DNA of 64,000 nt from Toxonevra muliebris (GCA_963691655.1 OY829328.1:70932400-70996399); one strand, 5' to 3'; shown: positions 36,061 to 46,805, numbered from the stretch's first letter. The notes: a model not told the origin generated them from the letters alone. Made by a program: numbers and translations.

Positions 36061-36336
36061 ATTAAATTTTTGAAAACCAAAGAAGGCACCGCTATGGTAC
36101 AAATGGGTGATTCCGTTGCTGTTGAACGTTGTGTACAACATTTGAATAACATTTCCATTGGTACAATTGGAAAGATACAAATTGCATTCTCCAAACAAAA
36201 TTTTCTCTCCGAAGTTATAAATCCATTTTTACTTCCCGATCATACACCCAGTTTTAAAGAGTATACAGGCTCTAAAAATAATCGTTTTCTATCACCAGCA
36301 CAGGCTAGCAAAAATCGCATACAACCACCGAGCAAG
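36061..36336 (+). CDS. sm: hnRNP L homologue (smooth), exon with the RRM3 C-terminal half and linker
   Basis: An internal exon of 92 codons, both borders in phase 0. It is preceded by a pyrimidine tract and TAG (36058-36060) and followed by the donor GTTTGT. It encodes IKFLKTKEGTAMVQMGDS, which contains an RNP1-like strand (GTAMVQM), then the last helix and strand of RRM3 (VERCVQHLNN, KIQIAFSKQ). The inter-RRM linker follows, with EYTGSKNNRFLSPAQASKNR and then IQPPSK. The vertebrate hnRNP L pattern of KF(M/L)K, AMVEM and RNNRF..P.QA.KNRI matches closely, so the family call is firm. hnRNP L proteins bind CA-rich RNA in the nucleus and control splicing. The 80-base intron to the next exon is short. 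The ribozyme repeat ends just 42 bases before this acceptor. Confidence 0.93.
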
Positions 36337-36416
36337 GTTTGTTTAATAATTCTTTTCTATTTTCTATTACTATTAATTTATATTTCTTTTTTGTTTTTCT
36401 ATTATTTAATATTTAG

Positions 36417-36621
36417 ATTCTACACTTCTTTAATACACCACCTGGTCTAACTGAAGATCAATTGATAGGCATTTTTAATATTAAAGAAGTGCCCGCAACA
36501 TCTGTGCGATTATTCCCATTAAAAACGGAACGTTCCTCATCGGGTCTAATTGAATTCCCGAATATATCACAAGCTGTATTGGCCATTATGAAATGCAATC
36601 ATCTTCCGATTGAGGGTAAAG
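36417..36621 (+). CDS. sm: hnRNP L homologue (smooth), exon with most of RRM4
   Basis: Acceptor TTTAG at 36412-36416; donor G|GTAGGT after 36621, leaving one base of a split Gly codon. It encodes ILHFFNTPPGLTEDQLIGIF, the first strand (RNP2) and helix of RRM4, then NIKEVPATSVRLFPLK and TERSSSGLIEFPNISQAVLA (RNP1-like SGLIEF and the second helix), ending CNHLPIEGKG. It continues in frame into 57278-57414 across an intron of 20,656 bases. If the donor were not used, the frame would run on for about 33 more residues to a stop at 36720, without completing RRM4. The closest known pattern is Drosophila smooth and vertebrate hnRNP L/LL. Confidence 0.93.
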
Positions 36622-36721
36622 GTAGGTTTTATGTTGTATTATATATATATAGTTTTGAAAAAATCCCCCCAAAAATTTATAAAACGAAATTGTTTTATGA
36701 TTTTTTCAAAGCTACAAGTTA

Positions 36722-39060
36722 AGGCATGCAATTTGCACGGTTTTTTTGTATTATGTAAATATATATAATTAGTTTGTGAATATTCGAATATGCTTCGGTG
36801 GTTTATTTTAAAATTGAAGGTTAAAGCAATCCAGGCGATTTAAGGAATTGAAGGAATAAAACTAATTTATTAATTAGCCCAAAAGTATGCTATACTAACT
36901 TTAATTTAACTTATTTACATGAAATAATCAGAGTTATATCGATAACCGTTTTGATTCCAAGTAGCAAGGATTGAGCTATAATTGTAATTGTTTGTAATTT
37001 TAAATTATCCAGCCTAATATTTTCTACTAATTTTCACATAATTTTTTAATCAAACTCAAAACTAAATGTTTCGTGGGTACATGGTAAAAGTGAAACTATG
37101 TAGAGTAATGTATTTTGGTAGTATTTTCTTTTTAATTTTAATAGCAGCGCTAGATAAATTTATATTAGACGTAAATTCGCTTTGAATTATTTCAAATTAA
37201 AAACAAAATATACTAAATTTGAATTCGTACATATAATCAAAAATTTAAGATATCGATGTTCAAAATTTGAGTTTTGGATAGCAAAGAAATTGATTTACGA
37301 TAGCTAAAATATGAAATAAATACTTTTGATTCAATTTTCTGTAGATGTCTGGTAAATACCGTATCTTTTGTTGTTCCACATTTGGCTGCCGCTTCTCTCG
37401 GTTTGACTCTTATGAAATTATTTTAGCTTCTTTAAAATATGGAAGAGAAACAGAGACCAAAGAGTGCATGAACAGATTCCGAGAGCCGATATTGTGATCA
37501 GGCTTTTTTCATATGAATAAAGTTTTTTAAAGAGAATCGTGCCCATTTATTACAAACAGAGACGTCAGCTCTCTCTCAATCTCATCTAAAACGAGAGAAT
37601 GATTTACTTTAGAGGAATTTACAGTTATTGTTACTCGTGTTAGGTTAGGTTATGGCGGCGGCATTAATGCCTCATATAGACTTAAAAGTTCATAGTACTA
37701 CCGCATGCGTCTGACTCTATTTTGTCATTTCTAGACTTAAGTCCATTGTTACTGCATTAACCCTTTCTTCTCCACTTTTTTATTGGGGGGTAAAAAAAAT
37801 TTTTGTTGTTTTATATTCGAAGATTTGGTCTTTGTTAAGAATAAAAACCAAAAAAATAATGAAAGAGGTTTTTGGAAAAGGCTGTAGAGCTTTTGGAATT
37901 TTGTACATTATAAAGACCAAAATGAAGAAAGGAGTAAAAATTCGAGAAAAAATTTTAATTTTTTAATTTTTTTTATATAAAAAGCAAGGTTTATTTGCAA
38001 TGCAAAATAAACTTTGGGTTTAGAAAATACTTTTAAAAACACACTTGTTCACTAAGTATAAAAGGTGAAAATTTGAAACATTTTTGGAATTTGGGTTTAT
38101 TTTTACTAAAGTCAAGTATACAGATTTTTGTTGTTCAGTGGCCTATAGTAAAATTTCATAGGCAGCATATTTCTTGAACATATTAACCCTCTATCAACCC
38201 TCGTAATGGGTCAAAAAGGAAACTTTTTCGAAAAAGGCAAAAAAAGACCCATAATGGTGGGTGCCAAAGGGTTAACACGTGGGAAGAAAATATTCTACGG
38301 AAAATTCTACTATAAGTTGCTGAACATATAAATAAGCTCTAATGCAAAACTAACAAGTTACCTTATGGTTTATTCTACTTAATCTGTTAGAAATGGGCAA
38401 ACTTTGGGCCCACCTAAACAAAAAATTAGACGTATACTTTTAAAACGCCGAGACCCGTATAATTTTTTTTCTCGAGTTCTATCAGCATCCACTTTCAAAA
38501 CCTTGTTTTTTTTTCGTTTGTTGACCAAAAAACAAATCAACACAATTTTTTTAACACCCGCAGAAAATAATTCCAAAATCATAAACCTTTCATGTCTTTT
38601 GTACACTATAATAACCAAATTACTCATTGTACATTAGAGTTGCGTGAATTTGTACACTATAATGTAAAATTTTTTTAAGCATGTAAAACAATTTTTTTTA
38701 ACAACTTTTTTTTTTAAGTTATTATTTTTGTATTGTGGAATGGAGCTTTAGCTTTCGTTTTAAACTATTATAATTAAAAAAAAAGTTTATATACTTGCTC
38801 AAAATTTTAATCTTTGTACCTTCACTTCGTAAATTCCCACACATGTAATTTGGACTGTTTTTCAAAATCAAATAAAAAAAAAACTGTATTCCCGTTTTTG
38901 CTCAAACTTAAATTATAAAGAGAAAAAACATGCATGATTTAAAAAATAATTTTTTATTTTTAAAATTCCCGGTAGGTTTGAAAAGAGAAGTAGTGAAATA
39001 TGAAAATTTTTTTCTACAATATATTAGCCAAAAAACAACGAAAGGGTTAAGGAAGTTTCT
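36722..39060. other. Intronic AT-rich sequence without a recognised feature
   Basis: No gene is recognised. The phrase GTTAGGTTAGGTTATGGCGGCGGC near 37638-37662 has a short (TTAGG)n-like run that may mark an old retroelement end. The overlapping open frames at 38379-38637 on both strands have no known domain. Confidence 0.4.
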
Positions 39061-40028
39061 CCTAATTGGTATAAAGAACTAAACTAAAGGCGCTGCCAAA
39101 AATTTTCAACCTGCATCTGGCAAAGGCCGGGCAGTGACACATGACGTTTGCTAAGGTTTCCTCCTGATCGGTTTCCATGCAGTGTTTACAGGTGTTTAAC
39201 TCAACTAGCCCCAGTCTGTAGGCATGCCTGCCTATTAGACAGTGACCTGTTGTTAGAACTATTAGCATATTAGTGTACACCTCTGAGAGAGAAGTAAATA
39301 GTTGGTTTCATTTGTAGGGCCAAAAGATCTAACTAATCCTACATGCACCTACTACAGAAGTTTGTTGTCTATTTCTCTGCTGCACCATTTAACTGGGCAG
39401 CATAAAAGAGGAGTTGGTTCCTCCTCTAAAAGTGCTCTCATTCTAGCCAGGTGATCTACTGTCTCGTTCCCCAAAATTCCATAATCTGCAAGAACCCAAG
39501 TGAGACTGACTTTTTTTAATTGTCATAGCGAAACTAGTGTTTCTTAGCACTCTTTTGCTGTACGCTAATTCCGCGACGATTCTTTTAAAGTTTTAAGAGC
39601 TGACTGTCAACAAAGCTATCTATGTTGAAATTTTCAGCCAAACCTTTTAAAATTTCAGCCGCATGCTGTATTGCTTTAAGCTCAGCTTGAAAAACTAAAT
39701 AATTTGCCGGTAGTTTTAAGTATTTTTAGATATCGAAATGTGGTATATAGATGCCTGAGCCTACATTTCCTTTAAATTTCGATCCGTCGGTAAAAACCTT
39801 GACACTGTGTTGTCCATTAATCATTGGAAGACCAACGCTCCCTTGATGGGAACCTTACTTTAAAGTTCCTGTCGAACCTAAGCTGTAGTCGGTTTTCAGC
39901 ATATAGATTCCCATGTCCGTAAGGTCTAACTCTAAAAACAGCTAGATTATTTTAACCTAAGTGCTGACTTTAAAACACTTTTTGCGAAAAGGTCTATGGT
40001 TAGTTGATGCTGTGATACATTTAGTACA

Positions 40029-40236
40029 GTACTTGGAATCAAATCCGTAATTCTGGGTTATGATTTCAAATATTAGTAGCTTATATAGGATATTGAAAGA
40101 TTAAGAACTATCACTAAGATCACTGATGAGGAATCGTTGCGAATTCCGTAACGGCCAACTGATTTGCCCGTCACTCTATATACACTGTTGTTGTGATGAC
40201 TACATATGCACGTTCTGTAAGCTTGTTTTACATTAC
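40029..40236 (+). mobile_element. Diverged fragment of the hammerhead repeat inside a LINE
   Basis: From ACTTGGAATCAAATCCG onward this matches the 486-bp unit. It passes through the ribozyme junction and then diverges around 40205-40236. It interrupts the I-group LINE between its RT end and its RNase H part, so it inserted after that LINE, or was trapped with it. The ribozyme motif at 40117-40165 is damaged: GAAA reads GTAA and the GT that closes stem III reads AA. Stem I (AGATCA with TGATTT), CTGATGA and stem II (GGAAT with ATTCC) are preserved. Confidence 0.75.
40117..40165 (+). ncRNA. Degenerate hammerhead ribozyme motif (core mutated)
   Basis: Stem I AGATCA (40117-40122) and TGATTT (40160-40165), core CTGATGA (40123-40129), stem II GGAAT and ATTCC (40130-40134 and 40143-40147). 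The invariant GAAA is GTAA, and the cleavage triplet reads AAC in place of GTC. It should be inactive. The correct G-C pair at the base of stem II shows that this was the ancestral state, later lost in the tandem copies at 35.3-35.9 kb. Confidence 0.7.
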
Positions 40237-40870
40237 TTAAAATGAGCACTTCGTGTGCTTTAAAAGCCTCGATAATGCCTATAGCCATAAGACGTTGGAC
40301 TTTTACCAATTTCTTCAAAAAAGATTTGGTTTCGAGAGAAGTCCACCAAACTAAAATTCCATACAGTAGTATGAGTGTCACTATTGAAATGAAAATCCAG
40401 TAAGTGATTTTGGGTTTCAGACTCCATAGATTTGGCATTCAGTTTATATTAGCTCTTAATTTAGTGTAGTCTAAGGTGGCACTGTCTTTTTCACCTCTTG
40501 AAATACAATGCGTCATCAAAAGTTTTGGAGTTTTGTTTATGACTGTCTTGACGGTTCCATTCGAGTACGATTTTTGTATCTAAAACCATTTCTTCAGTTT
40601 GTTTTTCATTCGCGTACCTCCACAATGGTGTTTTACTAATTTTATTACATATACCAGAATACTACAAAATTATTCTGACACCTGAATACCTAAAGCGTGT
40701 ACCCGATAGAGTTTAATAGTAGACAATGTTGCACTGCCGTATAAAAGAATGGATTTGATGCACTCATTGAATACTAGTATATCTATTAGGTTGCTAGTTT
40801 TTTCTATATGGAATAAAAACTAACAAGTATTGATCTTGCTTTACCAGTTAGTTTTCTATATCTTCTACTA

Positions 40871-41200
40871 GAGGTCAGACCATACTTACTATATGTTTTT
40901 GGGGTCGCTAAACCCGAATTCGAGGTCTAAAAAACCCCAGCATGTCAGGTTTTCGACATAACCTGCAAAATACCTCGTTATCTAAGCTAAGTGGAAAATC
41001 TGACATACTGGGATTTTTTGGGCCCCGGATTCGGATTCAGCGACCCTATAAACATATAATAACATGGTCTGGTTCTCGGGCTCGAAAAAAAATTGAGTGA
41101 GGTTTTTTGAGGTTATGTCCGGCTGACGTGCCGGCGTTTTTTGGACCTCGAATTCGGATTCAGTGACCCCAAAAACATATAGTAAACATGGTCTGATCTC
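40871..41200. mobile_element. Foldback element with nested inverted repeats
   Basis: The left end reads GAGGTCAGACCATACTTAC and the inverse of the right end GAGATCAGACCATGTTTAC; pairing continues through TATATGTTTTTGGGGTC and AATTCGAGGTC for about 75 bases. A third, internal inverted copy of the same arm lies at about 41000-41076, so the element has three arms, suggesting internal duplication of one end. No ORF. No convincing target duplication was found. Confidence 0.6.
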
Positions 41201-42814
41201 CAGATCCGAAAAAAATAAACATTTTTTATGAGATTTTTTGAGGTTATGTCAGAACCCTGACATTTTATACTGAACACGGAGATCATTCTATTTTGAAATG
41301 ATTTCAGACAGTTTTATAATACTGTAGAAGCAAGGCCGGGGGGGGGGGGGGGCGGATTTGTATGCAAAATATTTATTTATTTCTCATAAAATTCTTTGAA
41401 TTATTTTAAACATTCCAGAAAATTCTTTTCCTTTGTCTCTTTAATTATTACATTTCCAAATCAGATTAAATTATTTATAATTATCTATAAGTTTCTTTGG
41501 GGTTTGCATTGCTGACGAATTTATTGTTTACAATTTACATGAATAACTGTAACCAACAACAACAACAACAAAAGAGCGAATTAAAATGAAAAACAATAAA
41601 ATACTTGCACACACATAATCAACACATACATACGCATATGCATTTAATATGTAAGCATAGCATACTTTAGTGAGTATGTAACTCACTCAAGTGCTCATGT
41701 GTTGATAATCCATCCATCCGCCATCGTCTGTCTGTCTGTCTTTTTCTTTGTTTTAACTTTGTTATTGTAGTTATGTAATGGTGCAACTGTGTCGTTGTCC
41801 TTGTTAAATTTGTCATGTATGTATATGCATATTTATAGGTAGATATGTGTGTATGAGTGTTTGTGTGTGTGTGTGTAAGAGTGCATTACCTTTTGCAGAA
41901 GAAAAACAAAATGGGAAAATCTGAAAAACACAAAAAGAGAAAAATAAAAAAGAAGACCGACGAAGAACGTGATGACGAGCAAACGAACATATATTTGAGT
42001 TGAAAACATGCATTAAAACATCATGCTACACAAGTTTGCGCAGAGTTGTTGTTAAAAGTTACATGCATACTATGGATGCACACATTAGCAGATTCTAGAA
42101 GGGATGGGGGTTTTGGGGATAAACCCCTTTTTGTACTAATGGAAATCTCATGCACTTTAATCGTTGGCCATAAATCAAAAAACAAAGTTTTTATGTGACC
42201 AAAAAATTAAAGATCCCCCTTCTAAAGTATCTGAATCCGCTAGTGGATACATTCATACATCTTATTTCATGCTCGCATTTATGTATGTAATATTGAATGC
42301 ATACAAAAATATACTCATTTTTCCTATATCCCTTTGATCCCTTTGTATAAAGTTTGCTACATACTAATATATAAGTTTAATTAGTTGATTTTTAAAATGA
42401 AAGGATAATAAAGATGAACTTTGTCTCTCTGGGAAACTATTAATAATTTAATGAAAATCATTTTAATTGTTAAATGTTTCTAAGCGAGTATATATTTATG
42501 AAGATCTCATTCATTTTGGTGGGAGAAAAAAATTAAAACCCCTTCCTTCGCTTAAGAAATGTTTAGATCCGCTAGTAACTGCGACCATTCCTGATTTTTT
42601 GTTCAGCCTTTGCTTTTGACACAAATTTAAATGAAGACTACTGATTAATCCCAGAAATCGGTCAAGTTTTATCTTGGAAGGTCTCAGAAGTCCATTTCCG
42701 CTGTAAAGCTTTTGCAGCTTTTTGATTTGATCGCATATAGCGACGGAACAAAATTGGTAGGAGCGCTCTGATTTCGATGAAATTTCGTAAGGTTGTCAGT
42801 CAGATTCATTTCCG
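41201..42814. other. Intronic sequence with simple repeats and a G14 run
   Basis: A run of 14 G residues lies at 41339-41352. There is (CAA)n near 41551-41571, a (TG)n run near 41860-41874, and CTGT repeats near 41728-41743. Two stretches near 42080-42230 and 42490-42560 share words (AAAACCCCTTCC, AGATCCGCTAGT) and may be fragments of one repeat. No gene was recognised. Confidence 0.4.
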
Positions 42815-43134
42815 TTTTTTAGGAGACTATGAAAATTAAATCTAGAGGTTAATTTTCAAAGTCATGACTTAAGTTCATGTCAATTTCGTTATTTGAAGTT
42901 ATATATAAACAGGCTTAATGAACAAATGTAGTCATCACAACAACAATGTATATAGAGACGGGCAAATCAGACGGCCGTTTCGGAATCCGCCACAATTCCT
43001 CATCAGTGATCTTAGTGATAGTTCTTAATCTTTCAATATCCTATATAAGCTACTAATATTTGAAATCATAACCCAGAATTACAGATTTGATTCCAAATAT
43101 CTTCACTGAATAGAGATATTGAAAGAAACTACCA
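42815..43134 (-). mobile_element. Hammerhead-repeat copy, inverted, intact ribozyme
   Basis: Inverse of the 486-bp repeat family: 320 bases, with 165 on the 5' side and 155 on the 3' side of the predicted cleavage site. Its 3' end is CCTAAAAAAC, matching the 3' end of the tandem insertion at 36.0 kb to within a few bases. Sequence similarity to the tandem copies is very high. The ribozyme core is complete. No clear target duplication was found; the 5' end appears truncated within the unit. It lies antisense within the sm intron, so sm transcription would not make the active strand. Confidence 0.85.
42964..43012 (-). ncRNA. Hammerhead ribozyme motif, intact core
   Basis: On the minus strand: stem I AGATCA (43012-43007) with TGATTT (42969-42964), CTGATGA, stem II GGAAT with ATTCC and 8-base loop TGTGGCGG, GAAA, palindromic stem III ACGGCCGT, and the cleavage triplet GTC with scission predicted between 42970 and 42969. 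All invariant core positions are present, including the G-C pair at the base of stem II. The very short stem III is the style of minimal hammerheads linked to Penelope-like elements, which may need dimers to cut efficiently. Confidence 0.87.
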
Positions 43135-43269
43135 TCTAAACATAATAAATATCATGTATTGAAGTTAACGTCACATCTCTCTGATTCACGTGTTTCCAGT
43201 AGAAATATCTCAAAACCATAATGTATAGGTGAAAAACTCGTACTGAATAGTGTAAACTGTATGTTCAAG

Positions 43270-43323
43270 CATGTCGTATCACAATGGGCCGTTCTGTCCT
43301 AAATGTGTTTCTCGACAGCCACT
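43270..43323 (+). mobile_element. 3' fragment of the tRNA-derived SINE
   Basis: The phrase GTATCACAATGGGCCGTTC with the following CTCGACAGCCACT matches the end of the SINE body at 12578-12889. Only about 54 bases remain, with several substitutions, and neither tRNA-like head nor AACCT tail is present. Confidence 0.75.
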
Positions 43324-43569
43324 TAAAAATAAGTATAATTTGACTCTTTAAATGAGTATTCGATACAATTACATATTCGATACTTTTTCCCGATATTTTC
43401 GGTAGCATCGATACTTTTTTTCGATACATATAATGAGTAAAACTATCGATACTAAAGGCTGAAAACACAAAGAGCTTTAAATTTTTTTTGTTTATATTTA
43501 TTTAATTGTATTCATATTATTTGCACGAGCTCTTTACTTACTTTTCTGGAGGCCAACGACCACTTGGAA

Positions 43570-44530
43570 CGAAACTCTTCTACGGTTATAACTGTCTCGC
43601 CTGTCTTTTTTTTAAATGCCATTTACAATTGACCAATATTCCTCTATTGGCCTAAGTTCTGGGCTTTTTGGTGCATTGTGGTTTCTTGGAACAAAATCAA
43701 TATCATTTCTTTCATAATATTCCAAGGTAGAATTTCGAATAATGGCAACTTGCTAGGTCGGGCCAGAACAAAGGTTTAACATAGTGGGATCTCAAAAAAG
43801 GCATGAGGCGTTTTGCCAAACATTCTTTTTGATAAATTTCAGCATTTATGGTACCGTTCGTTATAAAAGTTTTTGATTTCAGACCGCAGGTACGAATAGC
43901 TTGCCAAACCAGGAATTTTTGGGGGAATTTTCGATTTTCTTTTCTTTTTATGTTCATCTGGAGCTGCTTGGCGACTAATTGAAGTAAAAAAATCTTGTCC
44001 AGGAATGTATTTAAAATTTTTGTAGCTGTATGTGTCGTCGTCCATTACCACACAATCATATTTTGTGAGCATTTTTTCATAAAGGTGAACGGCGACTGTT
44101 TTGCGTCTCGATCTGGGCACACCTGAGCTTTAAAGCTTCTTAACCCATTTCGTTTTTTAACTTTTTGAACAAACGATTGCGATTTTTTAATTTTTTTTTT
44201 TGCGACCGTGCGGCAAGAAATCTTCGGATCTTCTTTATAAAGTAATAGTACTTTTTGCGCTGCTTTTTTATCGCTTTAGCCATGCTCACTACCACTTCCA
44301 CTTTTCCTTTCAATACATAAACGTTCACTAAAATTTTTTAGCACTTTTCCCACAGAGGAAATCGGTAATTTAACAATTTTAGCAAGTTGACGAATAGTTA
44401 CGTTACTATTTTTTGTTTATTAGTGCAGAATTAATTTTCTGCAATCGCGCTCGGTCTCCATTATTTTGTGCACTGCTTCGAATTTCCAAAACATTTAAAT
44501 AACGCTTTATAGTGTTTATCATGGCCTACT
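43570..44530 (-). pseudogene. Broken DD37E Tc1/mariner-type transposase (copy 2)
   Basis: Read right to left. N-terminal DNA-binding remains start near 44530 (INTIKRYLNVLEIRSSAQNN), with VTIRQLAKIVKLPISSVGKV near 44400 after a stop, and a basic linker near 44310-44160. The first catalytic Asp is in CVVMDDDTYSY and the second in WPDLASCHYSK. A frameshift near 43735 is followed by FVPRNHNAPKSPELRPIEEYWSIV, with the Glu 38 residues after the second Asp when the shift is bridged, hence DD37E. A TAA follows soon after near 43620. It is related to but clearly diverged from the copy at 9382-10310. Element ends were not identified. Confidence 0.82.
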
Positions 44531-45057
44531 TATATTTAAAATTTTATATTTTTTGGTCAATAACTTAGCTAAATATTTGAAGTGAAAGTTGTGCCGATTT
44601 TGGTGGGTTCACCCTTTATGTGGGTTTCGAATCAACACTACTTGTTAGTAGAGCATAATAGTATAAGGTCTATAATTATTTTGAGTACAAAAACGCACCG
44701 CTTAAAGGGTTAATTCCCATCCAATTCTTCATGATCCGAGATCAAAGCCACTCTAACTTCATTCTTGTTGTATAAGGTTGAAAGGAGTTTAAAACACACT
44801 AAAAAATTTTGGATTTTATGGTGCCTGAGTTCAAAGCGGTTAGAGCTGCTTGACTGTCCAAGAGGATGCAAATCTGGACATAGTTTCTCATCTACGTATA
44901 CATTCTTGGACTCAGATCTCTATAGCATGGGCCTCTCCTATAAATATGGAGAGCATTTTCCCATTGCTTTCGAAACCTTTATCTGTAGACTCTAGCTCCA
45001 GCACCACCATCTTGTACTTTAAACCAACTAGTGTATCAAACTTGTGCACCGAGATTG
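44531..45057. other. No gene recognised
   Basis: Intronic sequence between the broken transposase and the duplicated retroposed element. Overlapping open frames at 44765-45224 have no known domain; the second runs into the repeat at 45077. Confidence 0.4.
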
Positions 45058-45076
45058 ATTGTAAAGATTGTATTAA

Positions 45077-45695
45077 GATTGTTCAACTTTCATACCGCCA
45101 AGTGAGGGTGGTAAATCGCACCCCTAAAGTATGCTGTCTTATTATTAGTATAAACAGATTAAGAGAGGTGCATTTTAATATTAAAAATAGGACCCTGGAA
45201 GTATACCACACTTTTATTATTTAGTATTTAAAGATCGTGGTTGCCAAGTTAAACTTTACCGCCCGGTGAAGGATGGTGAATTGCACCCCGAAAGTATGCT
45301 GTCTTATTATTAGTATAAACAGATTGAGAAATGTGAATTTTTGATATGAAAAATAGGACACAACAAGCTACAAAAGTATGGAAATATAATTTCAATGGAA
45401 TTTTTGGAATATATAAAAAATTGTTTTTATTTGTTACATTTTTTATTGTATAGTTTATTTTACTTTATAAACAACAATACGTAAGGTACCATATGTTATC
45501 ACATCATGTGACGACTGCAGAAGATATTTATTTTGTTTTTTTTTTAAGGGTATAGCCGTAATCCTTTCTCCAACCACCCCTCTTCTTACTTCTCCCTCAG
45601 TATTTTCTGAGTACGAAATGAAGTCCAAGCTCAGTCAATTTTCCTCTAGATAAAATTAACATTTTGAGGAGATTTTCTAAGAAATATTTAGAAAT
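45077..45695. mobile_element. Unclassified element with 19-bp target duplication and 165-bp internal repeats, copy 1
   Basis: The 19-base word ATTGTAAAGATTGTATTAA occurs at 45058-45076 and again at 45696-45714, framing a 619-bp insertion. The inside begins GTTCAACTT and holds two tandem units of about 165 bp, landmarked by GTATGCTGTCTTATTATTAG at 45129 and 45294. A unique 3' part follows (TACGTAAGGTACCATATG, then a T-run near 45534-45545) and ends TTTTCTAAGAAATATTTAG. A second copy at 51599-52370 has the same order but three tandem units. No ORF. The long duplication points to target-primed retrotransposition; the family is not recognised. Confidence 0.8.
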
Positions 45696-46090
45696 ATTGT
45701 AAAGATTGTATTAATTCCATGTTTGATGTTCACTTACAACCATTTAAAAATTTCTGGAGAATATGAGTATTTTACTCATAGAGTCAGTGATTTTCAAGCA
45801 AGGTTTCTGCTGAAATACATTTTTAATGCTTAATCAATATATAAAGAATAATCCTATTGATCCAACACATTAACTCAACAAGTCCGCACAATGATTATGA
45901 AAGAAAGAAAGGAGGAAAGGTTTTACATTAAGAATAATTGAATAATTAAAATGGAATTGTGTGAGATATGACGGAAACCTTTATTGCAAGTTAAAGTAAA
46001 TATATTCAATAACATTATTTTTAAATGGCCTCCGAGGCTCCGTTTACAGGACTTCATCCGAGAGATCAAATTTCGTATGACTGTAGTATA

Positions 46091-46762
46091 TCATAAGTTG
46101 GGCTGGATCTCACCAATGGTTTGAATGATTTTATTCTCCAGTTGGTCATTTGTTATTGGTTTCTTGGCATAAACCAGTGTGCTAATGTAGCCTCTAAGAA
46201 AAAAGTTGAAGGGCGTTAAATAGCACGATCTCGGAAGCCATTTCACATCGCCTCTTCGGGAAATAACCCATTCTGGGAACTTTTCTTGCAACAACTCCAA
46301 TGTTATGCCCGCTGTGTGACACGTTGTGCCAACTCGTTGGAACTACATGTTGTACAGAACAATGTCATGCAATTGAGGTCACAAAAAGTCAGATATCGTG
46401 GCCAACTCCTTGTGCATGCAGGAGGAGGAATAGAGAGATTTGGGTCTTCAGCCTGCCACACTTTCAGCAACAGCAGCAATATTCTCGCTTGACCGCACGT
46501 TTCGGCGTGATACAGGGACAGATCGATCGGCAACCAAACCGCTTTGCTTGAATATCGCGTTAATTCGTTCAATTGATCGCTCAATTGGACAATCATTTCT
46601 TCCGCAAATATTTCGTAGCTCGCCAAGAGTTTGGCGAACAGAACACGAATTTTTGTAATAAATTTTAACAATTTCGAAAGGTTGTTGAATGGTGTAGTGC
46701 TCCATGGTAAAATAAAGCGCTGCGACCTTAGACATCAAAAAAATTAAGCTGTCTAAGTTCAT
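46091..46762 (-). pseudogene. Internally deleted mariner-like (IS630-type) transposase
   Basis: Read right to left. The N-terminus (MEHYTIQQPFEIVKIYYKNS and IERSIERINAIFKQSGLVAD) is the DNA-binding half of a transposase family common in insects. It continues through RRNVRSSENIAAVAESVA, then jumps after a damaged stretch to the catalytic C-terminal part (TTCHTAGITLELLQEKFPEW and LPRSCYLTPFNFFLRGYI). Most of the catalytic domain between them is missing, and the expected QQDGATCHT motif has lost its Asp. Frameshifts are present near 46300 and 46450. In this family the third catalytic residue follows LTPLD; here it is Asn. Dead. Confidence 0.78.
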
Positions 46763-46805
46763 ACATAGCTACTAAAAAAAAACTCTTTAGATAAAAAACC
46801 ATACC

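Larger units (their letters stand above)
39062..40438 (-). pseudogene. I-group non-LTR retrotransposon remnant with RNase H
   Basis: Read right to left. The end of the RT region is at 40438-40240 (WSLKPKITYWIF, LLYGILVWWTSLETKSFL, LVKVQRLMAIGI). After an interruption by a ribozyme-repeat fragment at about 40029-40236, an RNase H domain can be followed in shifting frames: FTDGSKFKGNVGSGIYIP near 39800, QAELKAIQHAAEIL near 39690, DSQLL near 39595 and GNETVDHLARM near 39470, giving the catalytic pattern D-E-D-D. The C-terminus (TGHCLIGRHAYRLGLVEL, C-x2-C, CPAFARCR) ends at 39062. Several stops and frameshifts make it dead. RT followed by RNase H and a Cys-rich end is the organisation of I/LOA-type LINEs. 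Confidence 0.85.
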
